Positions 1-7,919 of a stretch of 22,178 nucleotides of DNA are shown in pieces. This DNA comes from Dicyema japonicum (taxonomy: Eukaryota; Dicyemida; Rhombozoa; Dicyemidae): the NCBI GenBank assembly GCA_011109175.1, contig RDEW01000064.1:225463-247640 (forward strand), in the 5' to 3' direction. The notes under the pieces are model-generated. The model saw only the letters and a program-made list of their open reading frames with translations. It ran no database searches and had not been told where the DNA came from. Position numbers and translations under genes: made by a program. How positions within the stretch are numbered: the first letter of the stretch is position 1; every line of letters starts with the position of its first letter.

Positions 1-402
1 ATTATCGGAATCGAATTTTCTTACTGCTGATTGGGGATTCTATTACACAATTCGCTTTCCTTTTAAGTGCCATCAGATGACAGTTGAGAAATTGCTGATT
101 GAGCGCATTTTCATGCGAATCGTTTGAGGGAATGTATTAAAGTTACCTGTGTGGGTATCACCTGACTGTATACCATTTGTTGCTTGGGTACGAGATGAGA
201 TGGGAGTAATGCTAGACGGTCTCTGAACTAGTCATAAAGCAAATAACGTGCATGTAGCCTACAGCACGTGTTAGTGTGCGTTTTTGCGTCCAAACATATG
301 TTTGGAGCTGTATTTAGATGGGCATTGTATTAAAGAGGACGATTTCGTTAGAATGTCTTGCTATTTGAGTGTTGCTGGGCTTTTGAATGGATGCATGTGG
401 TG
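1..402 (+). other. probable ITS2 / rDNA spacer
   Basis: This stretch lies directly upstream of the 28S 5' end, so by position it should be ITS2, possibly with the diverged 3' end of 5.8S in the first tens of bases. I could not recognise a convincing 5.8S core. A perfect 16-bp palindrome, CCAAACATATGTTTGG at 290-305, would form a hairpin as ITS2 helices do. No coding potential was seen. Confidence 0.4.
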
Positions 403-1407
403 GTGACTAGCCTCAGTCAGGCATGATTACCAGCTGAACTCAAGCATATCATTAAGCGGAGGAAAAGTAACCAACAGAGATTCCCGTAGTAATGGCGAAT
501 CTCTGTTTGGAATAGTCCACCATGAATCGTGTTTGCACGAAATGTAGCGATAGTGATACAGTTGAGTGTATACTGGGTGGCAGGTACTGTTGACCAGGTC
601 TCCCATAGAAGGTGAAAGGCCTGTAGTAGCCTGTATGTACATACATATGTGTCATTACTGCGGCGCAGTGAAAGTGATTAGTGATTAGTAATGACTCATT
701 ACTAATGACTCATTAGAGTCAGCTTACTTGTGTGTGCAAGCCAGAGTTCGTGGAAAGCTTCACCTAAGACTAAATAAATGCACGAGATCGATAGTGGACA
801 AGTACCGTGGGGGAAAGTTGAAAAGATCTTTGAAAAAGGGGTTGTAGTGCGTGAAACCGTTTAGTAGGAAGCGGGTAGAGCCCAGATGCTATAACCGACT
901 TGTAAGCACCGAAGATTGGCATTTGCTTGATTTACAAGCAAGAGTGTTCTATCAAACCCGTCTTGGAACAGGGACCACGGAGATTACCTTACTAGCAAGT
1001 CTAATAGAGTTATTCCATGCGGCGCAGTGAAAGTGATTAGAAGTGACGAAACAGACACCCCTTTTGATACAACGGTTGTGAGGGAGTGATAGCTAGTGCG
1101 TTGAAACCCGAAAAATGGCGAACTATACCTGGTTAAGATGAAACCAGTGGAAATACTGGTGGAGGTCTATCCCGGTTCTGACATGCAAATTGATTGAGGA
1201 AGCTGGGAATAGGGGCGAAATACTAATCGAGCCATCTAGTAGCTGGTTCTCCCGGAAATTTTTCTCACGATAGCTGGCGCTCGAGACTAGTTTCATATGT
1301 CAAAGCGAATTAGAGGATTTGTGCTCAGGGGGTGCAAACTATTCTCAAACTTTAAACGTGTGAGAAGTGTGACTAACTTGAGTGTAGTCATATCAATGGC
1401 AAGCACT
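403..1407 (+). rRNA. 28S (LSU) rRNA, 5' part only, truncated
   Basis: Conserved LSU blocks occur in the right order: GCATATCATTAAGCGGAGG (about 447-465), GTACCGTGGGGGAAAGTTG (about 801-820), the GTAGCTGGTTCTCCCGGAAA block (about 1240-1259) and TATTCTCAAACTTTAAA (about 1340-1356). Homology fades near TATCAATGGCAAGCAC (about 1391-1407), where the conserved block following the AACTTTAAA helix should begin but LINE sequence starts instead. The remaining 28S, including the R1/R2 target region, is absent. Variable regions are diverged and AT-rich, and 658-720 carries a repeat-rich insertion. The start at about 403 is set by the GTGACTAGCCTCAG motif equivalent to the usual GCGACCTCAGATCAG. It is either an orphan rDNA fragment or an assembly junction; a functional full-length gene is not shown. 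Confidence 0.9.
658..720 (+). repeat. repeat and palindrome insertion inside 28S
   Basis: A 22-bp block at 660-681 (containing GGCGCAGTGAAAGTGATTAG) is repeated exactly at 1019-1040. It is followed by TGATTAG repeats and by TAGTAATGACTCATTACTA, a palindrome with 9-bp arms and a 1-nt centre. The 1019-1040 copy looks like the authentic rRNA position, so the 660 copy is probably a secondary duplication in an expansion segment. Confidence 0.6.
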
Positions 1408-2036
1408 AAAAAAACAGCTAGAAAATTTTAGCCTTAGTCTGAAAGAGATGTGCCTTTTTGTCAAAATATTGCACATTTTCTTAAAGAAGATAGTGGCCAG
1501 CATCTTGGCCACTATGGCTGACAACCTCCCGGTCTCCCAACAGTAAACCAAGTTTCTTTTCGCATCTCTATTTTTCATAATCTCTTGTAGATGTGTACCC
1601 ACTTTGTACATTTCTTTAGATGGCATTTTGCGAGCGATATCTCTGCTGTACGTAAAGCAGACTCAAGTAAGTCCTTATTGGTGGATACAAAGTCCACATC
1701 ATCCGCGTATTTAAGTTCGGTGATAACTTGGGCCCATAGTCTCTCTCAAATCTCTCTGCGCCTTCTCGAAATATAAGGCAAACAAAACGGGAGACAAAGA
1801 ATACCAATGTCTGTAAAGAACTTTCACAGTTAGCTCTGTTTCTGCAAGAAGGAATCTCACCAGCCTCAGGCAGTCCTCATTTGGTGTCGTGTGTTCGAAT
1901 GAATTGACTGATCCTTGCATTGCTCAGGCAGTCCTCATTTGGTTTCGTGTGTTCCAATCAATTGACTGATCCTTGCATTGCTCAGGCAGTCCTCATTTGG
2001 TTTCGTGTGTTCTAATGAATTGACTGATCCTTGAGG
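1408..2036 (-). pseudogene. decayed non-LTR retrotransposon RT fragment
   Basis: Read on the minus strand, one frame gives LSPVLFALYFEKAQRDL (RT motif B/4 region). After a frameshift another frame gives LKYADDVDFVSTNKDLLESA, with the catalytic YADD codons at 1698-1709. Further 3', RHISFRLRLK resembles the thumb region of RTE/jockey-type LINE RTs. At least three frame changes are needed, and the segment between the VKVLYRHW and LSPVLF motifs is shortened, so it is dead. Its 3' end runs straight into the truncated 28S gene. The clade is not resolved. Confidence 0.72.
1865..2036. repeat. 3-copy tandem repeat, 58-bp period
   Basis: Copies begin at 1865, 1923 and 1981, each starting CTCAGGCAGTCCTCATTTGG and ending in ATTGACTGATCCTTG, with only a few substitutions between copies. 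The unit is part of the antisense LINE RT coding region, so a local duplication amplified a piece of the element. The second and third copies are more similar to each other than to the first. Confidence 0.85.
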
Positions 2037-3884
2037 TTCAGACGAGAAAAGGGACACTACCTCGTCAAAAAGTATGACAAACACTAGGGTACCTGAAAAT
2101 ATTCATGGATACTCTTCTTGGCGATGGGAGTTTTTGTTTTCGACTACCTGCGATAACCCCCTCCCCTGCAAGAAGCGGTCCACTATGCTAATTTAAGCAT
2201 CAATGGGTTGAGGCAAAATTTTGGACTACGCTTTCTCCTGATGGAGTTGAATATCAACATTGCTTTGATTTATAACTCCCTTTAAACGAACCTACATCCG
2301 CTGTTACCTGTTACAAGTCAATACGGACTAACCGGACAAAAAACAGGATGGTGGTCACTCTACTTTATATCGGATAGATTTTAGATGCGTGGACATTACT
2401 TTGGAGACGTAGAACCTGATTGGAGAGGACGATGTACTGAAATCACTGCGATTTCACTTGGGAAATAAATAGAAAATTTTTTTTGTGAACATCTGGGTCC
2501 CCCACCTGATTTTTATCCAAAGCATTATGCTACACTCCATTTATCCACCTACCTTGAACGGTGTGATGAGTAGTTTGACTTTGATATGTGAATTTTGTAA
2601 TCCCTAACTGCATGCACGTATAACGCTTCCTGAGATTCTTAATGTGAATCTGAGGCTGATGGGGAAGCACGAGGAACGACTAAGACCATGGTGATCTAAG
2701 GAATCTTGAACATGGGGTAGAGATAGGTAACCAGGATCATCAACATTACTTTGATTTCTATTAGCTACTAAATCAAGAAAGAGTTCGACTGACCAGTGTT
2801 GTCGCTCGTGTCGCGATTATCTGGGGGTTCGATCCCTACGTGATACTTACCTAGTTGAAGGGTTCGTTCTCTGCCTTCTTCTAATTAAAGATACCTCATG
2901 TGGTATCTCTACCTATCTCAGATGACGGTGTCTGTCGGCATCCAAAAAGAATATATCTTTTCCCTAATCAACTGGTGGGAAGTAATGCTTGGAAGGATGT
3001 GTCTCACTCTGACCGTGGGAACTGGGGTTATTGAATGAAGTAGAGTTTGACTACTAAAAACTCCTCGTTGTACTTTCCACTTATATTCGAATATGGAACT
3101 CAACGTTGATCAATAAACTGTTTTGCACGGGCACTGCTATCGGGTGTTTGCTAGGTCGGGAACTGCTCGGTAAAATAACTAACCTATTGTAAATTCTAAC
3201 TATCTAGTGTACCCCCAAAACTTAGCTTTTCTCAGAAGACGAGCTATGGCCTTGCCACTTCTCCGTTTCCTCTTCGTTCAGATCAATCACCACAGCACTA
3301 CTAAACTGTGACGTTAGCCTGCATTATGTATCGCACCTTTATCCGACAAGTTCAGTGATCCACTTGAATTTTCATGGTGACCGACATCAGGGATTACTGC
3401 TTTCAAAGAAACAAGTTAGCTGGGAAGAGGTCGTTATTCAGGTCATGATATGTTCCACAATCTCCATGTAGCATTTGCTCCCCCAATCGTCCTTATCAGT
3501 GTGGATCTTATTACTTATGTAGGAAGATCATTAAGATTCAGTATTGTTGTCTGGCAAACTCACCTTGATAAGAAGAGAGGTTGAGTCCTCCGAATCCTGT
3601 CGATTTTGTCTTCGGGAAACTAGCTTAGGAGCATAAGAAAGTTCAGAGTCTTCTAAAATGCATGTATCCCTGTCTTTGATCTTCGGTTAGCGTCGTCACA
3701 AAGTCCTTGATAGCTGAATTCCCTAAACATCCACGTGAATTATGTACCAACTAGATGTCTGCTCAAAATGGATATCTTCATTCAGTGTTTCTCAACATGT
3801 TTTTGTATCGCCTCTGTTCCATCATAAATTGTCAATTATTTCGTCTTCTTTTTCAGAATTTATCATTTCATCTTCATCAATGAA
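2037..3884. other. no gene recognised
   Basis: All frames are short and none carries a recognisable motif. A small hairpin (GATACC / GGTATC arms, about 2889-2906) resembles hairpins in the LINE 3' ends further right and may mark an old LINE remnant. A tRNA T-arm-like string at 2823-2840 lacks the rest of a tRNA. A minus-strand frame open for about 50 codons at 3556-3712 has no start and no recognised domain. Confidence 0.5.
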
Positions 3885-4833
3885 TTATTCTTTCTCAGAA
3901 TTCTCCGATAACACCATTTCGTCGTATTCATCAATTATCTCTTCATTTTCATGGTGTTGAATTTCAAGGAATGCTTCCATGTCCGGAGGGTCCAAAATGC
4001 CAATTTTCTTTAAAATTTCAGTAATATTATTTCCCCAATCATTTGGACTGACCTCGATATTTTGTTTACGCAATTTATTGAAACAATTTTTAGTTGCTTC
4101 ATCCATGCTCTATTTGAGTGATCAAATTTATCGAACATTCATAATTATATTTTTTGTACCTTAAATTTTGAAATCATAACTGGCTTTAATTTTGTGTTCC
4201 AGTCATATTTGTACATAACATAATTGAAACCAGATCTTTGAAATTTTTATATCCACCAAATCGTGATTTGCATATGCTCTTAAACGGAATCCTAGAGCCC
4301 TGTCTCGTTCGTCCATATTGTAAATTTCGTCTTCTTTATAATGTTTGGAAATTTTTTTCAAAGTGATCTACAAATCCTTCTAGGTCAGGTTGTTTGTCAG
4401 TTATCATTTCCCATGTAATTTATGCATTCGAAAACTGTCTTTTTTGAATATTTTAAGAAATCCTTTTGAATTCTTGAAATCACTAATTGATAACTTTTTA
4501 GCAATATTTTGTGCTTTATTTGATATTGGTCCATCATTTAACATAGCACCTAACAAACAAATAAAAAATACTCTTAGATTCCATCAAATCCATCCATTGA
4601 ACAAGCTTAGTATCAAGTTCAGGAAATTTTAATGATTTGCATGGCTTTGTTGAAGGATTTGCATGTCTTTGTTGTTTTCAATATGGACTCTCGGGAATTA
4701 AGAATATTATTCACTGTTTTTCTTTAAATTCGACATTGAATAAATCAGAAAATCTGTGAGCGATTGTTTTGCATGATGTAGTATTATTCTCATCTTTATA
4801 TCTCAAAATTTCGAGTTTTTGGAAACAATTAAG
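3885..4833 (-). pseudogene. pogo/Tigger-like (CENP-B type) transposase, decayed; main part
   Basis: Read from high to low coordinates, the pieces fall in the order of a Tigger/pogo transposase. They are an N-terminal HTH (KLEILRYKDENN ... TIAHRFSDLFNVEFKEKQ, about 4815-4710), a CENP-B-type second DNA-binding domain (ELDTKLVQWMDLMESKSI, then KKLSISDFKNSKGFLKIFKK, about 4620-4440), the first-Asp region of the DDE catalytic domain (IYNMDERD, about 4325-4300), a GYKNFKDLVSIMLCTNMTGT block (about 4255-4195), and a C-terminal tail (NCFNKLRKQN ... WGNNITEILKKIG, stop near 3885). In-frame stops and several frameshifts show it is non-functional. The copy was split at 4834-4844 by the LINE described next; its first codons lie at 7613-7660. 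Confidence 0.75.
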
Positions 4834-4844
4834 GTTGTATAATT
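4834..4844. repeat. target-site duplication, left copy
   Basis: GTTGTATAATT, identical to 7602-7612. The two bases at its right end merge with the T-run of the retrotransposon tail. Confidence 0.85.
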
Positions 4845-4879
4845 TTTTTTTTTTTTTTAACAATAACAATAAAATCGTT

Positions 4880-5357
4880 CTAAAGTCCAGCGGATATGAT
4901 CGAGTGGCTGTTACCTCTGACTACTGCCAGGGATATCCTTTGGAAAAGCCACTCGGTTTCCCGACGCTCCCTCGAGGCTTTGGTCAATAGACACCCAAGT
5001 GCTCTAAGGAAAGAGACCGTCTTGGGGCCAAAGACTCCGCTCGTCTCGACGACCACTGGCTGTACATGGAAACGGTTTAGGAGGCTGCTGTATTTCTTTA
5101 TTTTTGAGTTTTCATATAAACGGGCGGCCTCTCCCGCTTTCATTGCCGACCTCAAAAGTTTCGACTGGGAAAAGCTGTCAGTACAGGCAGCATCCCAAAT
5201 TAAGCATTTGCCCCGAGAGAAGGGGAAGACAGTAATTCCATCGGGTCGCTTCCCATCATCCCTACTCAAGCCCGTTGGCTCTAGAATGGATGGGTATCCC
5301 GCCAACTCGAGGGCGCGCTTCACCACTTCATTTATAGCCTTGTGTCTAGCGAATCGG
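4880..5357 (-). CDS. C-terminal endonuclease-like domain of the RLE LINE (partial)
   Basis: This minus-strand frame is open from the inversion junction to a stop at 4880. It begins with RFARHKAINEV, the sequence that should directly follow the zinc knuckle of the RT protein. It continues with KRPDG, then IWDA, then a conserved VVETSGVFG and finally EWLFQRISLAVVRGNS. The R-H ... RPD ... D pattern after a CCHC knuckle matches restriction-like endonuclease (PD-(D/E)XK) tails of R2/R4/NeSL-type LINEs. That assignment is by motif pattern only. The plus-strand open frame over the same bases is an antisense shadow. The domain is intact but physically separated from, and inverted relative to, its RT. 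Confidence 0.8.
5304..5357 (-). repeat. inverted overlap of the twin-primed LINE
   Basis: The minus strand here repeats the plus strand at 7549-7604. Both contain CGATTCGCTAGACACAAGG and ATAAATGAAGTG and differ only by two single-base indels. It is the portion of the element RNA copied by both priming events. Confidence 0.85.
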
Positions 5358-7604
5358 AATTCACCTGAACGAATATCAATAGATTACCAGAAAACCCTTG
5401 AATCAATTGCAAACCTGGCATCTACACGAAGGATCATGATCAAAATTCCAAAAGCAGCCCGTGTTCCTGCCGCCGACTGTTTACACGATTGTATTGAAAG
5501 GGCAATTTCTTCTACTGACCCAGTTGATTGGACACGATTATTCTACTTTGCACCATACACCCTATGTATGTCCTGTCAGAAGAGGAAAGATCAGGAATCG
5601 CTCACGTCTATTGTAAAGGAAAATATTTGCTTGTTTTCTTTTGGAAATTTGTTCAGTGACTCCCGAGAATATACCTTCAAGCCCTCAAACCACGAGAACC
5701 ATGCCTCAGAAACACAAAGATTGAGAAGAGCGATACATCGCAAACTATCTGAAGGTGGAGTCCGGGCCGCCGTGAGGACTCTAGAAGAGCATAACCGTCT
5801 AATTGAGCCAACTGAACACTCCTACGATGCACTGGTTGAACGACATCCTGGTCCGCCAGTGGACGAGCAGATCCCTACTTGCTCTGGAGAATTACCTAGT
5901 CTGATTATTTCTGAGGGGGACGTGAAAGATGCGATCCTCTCATTCGCCCCGAGCAGCAGTGGCGGACTCGACGGACTCCGTCCAGGACACCTAAAAGACT
6001 TAATTGATCAGAATACGGGGAACTCTGGTGTTCGGCTATTATCGGCTATAACGAGGTTAATCAACAGAATGCTTTCCGGAAGATTACCAGAAGCAATCCG
6101 TCATATTATGTTTTCCGCCAAGTTAATTGCCTTTGATAAATGTGGAGGAGGAATTCGTCCTATTGCTGTTGGGTTTGTTTTTCGTCGACTGGCTTCTAAA
6201 CTTGCTAGCAGAGCAATCCTTCCGATGCTTGTCAAACAACTGCGACCAACCCAAGTAGGGGTCGGTACTCCTGGTGGATGTGAGGCGGCGGTTCATGCCG
6301 TTCGGATGTTTACTGGAAACAGAACGAACATGCCTTGTGTGGTCCTCAAGATTGACATAAAAAACGCCTTCAATACCATACGGCGCGATGTAATTTTGGA
6401 AGATTGTCTTACCCATTACCCGTCTATATATAATTATGTTCATTGTTCGTATGGAAAACCGTCCAGTCTTGTACATGGGAAATACTTCATTCCCTCGTCG
6501 TGGGGTTCAACAAGGAGACCCACTAGGACCGGCATTGTTCTGCCTCGGTGTCGACCGTGTCATGAGATGCCTTACTACTCCGCTGAACGTGTGGTATTTG
6601 GATGATTGCACCCTGGGAGGTCATCCTAACAATGTATATGACTGTCTACAGAGATTACAAACACAATTGGATACGCTTGGTTTAAAGCTAAACGCAGCCA
6701 AATGCGAAATTGTTAATTATGGATTCTCCCGATATGAATGGAATCGGATCCTATTAATGTTTCGGGGGATTATTCCTAAAATATCGGAAATCGAGCCGGA
6801 TCATTTGGAAATACTTGGATGCCCTCTGGCTGAAACTGGAATTAACGACACTCTGTTGGCTAAAGAACAGCAACTAAGAAAAACTTTTTTACGCCTTGGG
6901 ATGCTGGATGCACATACCTCTCTTTTTCTCATGAAAAACGCTTTATCCACGCAGAAATTAAATTACGTCCTTCGAGGGGCTCCATGTTACCTGAAAATGC
7001 AACAACTCGGGGCGATTGACTCCCTATTCCGGTCTACGACCGAACGTATTACTAATGTCGAATTCGACGAACAAGGATGGGAACAAGCAACCTTGCCCGT
7101 TCGCTTTGGTGGACTCGGAATTCTCTCACCATCTGATTTGGCACACCCGGCATATCAATCCTCATTGGACTCCAATCAGAATTTGATCATGATGATTCTC
7201 CAGCTCCCATCAGAGTCGTCAAAGATCGAAGATTTGGTACACCCTAAAGTCAAACAACTCGGGCAGAGAGACCTTTATGAGTCTGTTTGCGAGGATAAAT
7301 ACGAGAGGCTTTTGAAAATATCTAACCAACACCGACGAGCCTGTCTTTTAACTGCAAGATGCGAGTGGAGCGGGGCTTGGATCAATGCCCTACCCATTGG
7401 AAACGTGGGAACTCACCTAGACGATGAAACGGTCCGCACCGGAGTCTCCATCAGACTTGGATTGAAAGTTTGTCAACCCCATGAGTGCCGATGCGGCCGG
7501 AAGGTCGACTGCTATGGACATCATGCCCTTTCTTGTCGAAAAAGCGCAGGCCGATTCGCTAGACACAAGGCTATAAATGAAGTGGGTGAAGCGCGCCTCG
7601 AGTT
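5358..7604 (+). pseudogene. reverse transcriptase of the RLE LINE (inverted piece, one frameshift)
   Basis: The frame is open from the inversion junction to about 6490, then continues in another frame to 7604. Motifs in order: IKIPKAARVPAA (about 5440), SSGGLDGLRPGHLKDL (about 5960-6005), the first catalytic motif VLKIDIKNAFN (about 6345-6375), GVQQGDPLGPALFCL (about 6505-6548), catalytic box YLDD (6595-6606) and the CCHC-type knuckle CRCGRKVDCYGHHALSC (about 7487-7537), followed by RFARHKAIN. The frame shifts by one base near TCCCTCGTCGTGG (6485-6500); otherwise no stop interrupts it. The YLDD box, rather than the usual Y/FADD, sets this family apart from the other RTs in the window. The last residues before the stop at 7659 come from target DNA, not the element. 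Confidence 0.85.
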
Positions 7605-7612
7605 GTATAATT
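7602..7612. repeat. target-site duplication, right copy
   Basis: GTTGTATAATT, matching 4834-4844. The first four bases, GTTG, also belong to the element (CTCGAGTTG), so the inverted piece probably began by pairing of 3-4 bases between target and element RNA. Confidence 0.8.
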
Positions 7613-7660
7613 ACAACGAGAAGCGTAAAATTTTTAACAAAATAATTGAAAAAGATTAGT
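7613..7660 (-). pseudogene. pogo/Tigger-like transposase, N-terminal remnant
   Basis: Joining the minus strand across the LINE (removing 4845-7612) restores a KILRFSL-type start of the transposase HTH in the same frame as KLEILRYKDENN at about 4815, with one intervening stop. This supports the nested-insertion reading. The exact start of the transposase and the terminal inverted repeats were not found; 7660-7919 otherwise holds only AT-rich sequence. Confidence 0.5.
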
Positions 7661-7919
7661 AAAAATAAATCTTATGTTTTTTAATAATGTTGGCCAATTT
7701 CTTAGGAAAATTTGCTTTTTTGAACCACTGACGTGAACTTTCGAACCAATTTGAGAATTTCCCAATTAGAGGCATATAATTCCTTAATAACTACCACCGA
7801 AAAGCCAACTCATCTAGTCGTCTATACTAACTTAATGCTAATTATCTAGGAGGACGCCTTTCTGTTATTTACTACTCAAAAACCCAAATATTAAAAATGA
7901 TAAAAAAGAATAAAAAGCG

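Larger units (their letters stand above)
4834..7612 (-). mobile_element. RLE-type non-LTR retrotransposon with twin-priming 5' inversion
   Basis: The insertion is bounded by an 11-bp direct repeat, GTTGTATAATT, at 4834-4844 and 7602-7612. On the minus strand its 3' end is a poly(A) tail (T-run 4843-4858 on the plus strand). The element's 3' piece (5357 down to 4859) reads on the minus strand. Its RT-coding piece (5358-7605) is inverted and reads on the plus strand. The two pieces overlap by about 54 bp of the same element sequence in opposite orientation (5304-5357 and 7549-7604). This is the structure expected from twin priming during target-primed reverse transcription. The RT piece lacks the element's 5' end. 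One frameshift in the RT and the near identity of the overlap suggest a fairly young insertion. Confidence 0.88.

Noticed and set aside
427-655. Minus-strand open frames within 28S
   Set aside because: They are antisense to conserved rRNA blocks and carry no protein motif.
1380-2036. R1/R2-type insertion of a LINE into 28S
   Set aside because: The junction lies far upstream of the known R1/R2 target region, the LINE piece is decayed, truncated and antisense, and no downstream 28S follows.
2800-2860. tRNA gene suggested by GGTTCGATCCC
   Set aside because: The T-stem has a mismatch, and no acceptor, D or anticodon arm could be fitted; perhaps an old SINE fragment.
3742-3960. Ser-rich plus-strand frame
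   Set aside because: Antisense of the Glu/Asp-rich C-terminal tail of the pogo-like transposase.
4896-5357. N-terminal 150 residues of a plus-strand open frame continuous with the RT
   Set aside because: It is the antisense of the element's own C-terminal domain across the inversion junction; the real RT piece starts at about 5358.
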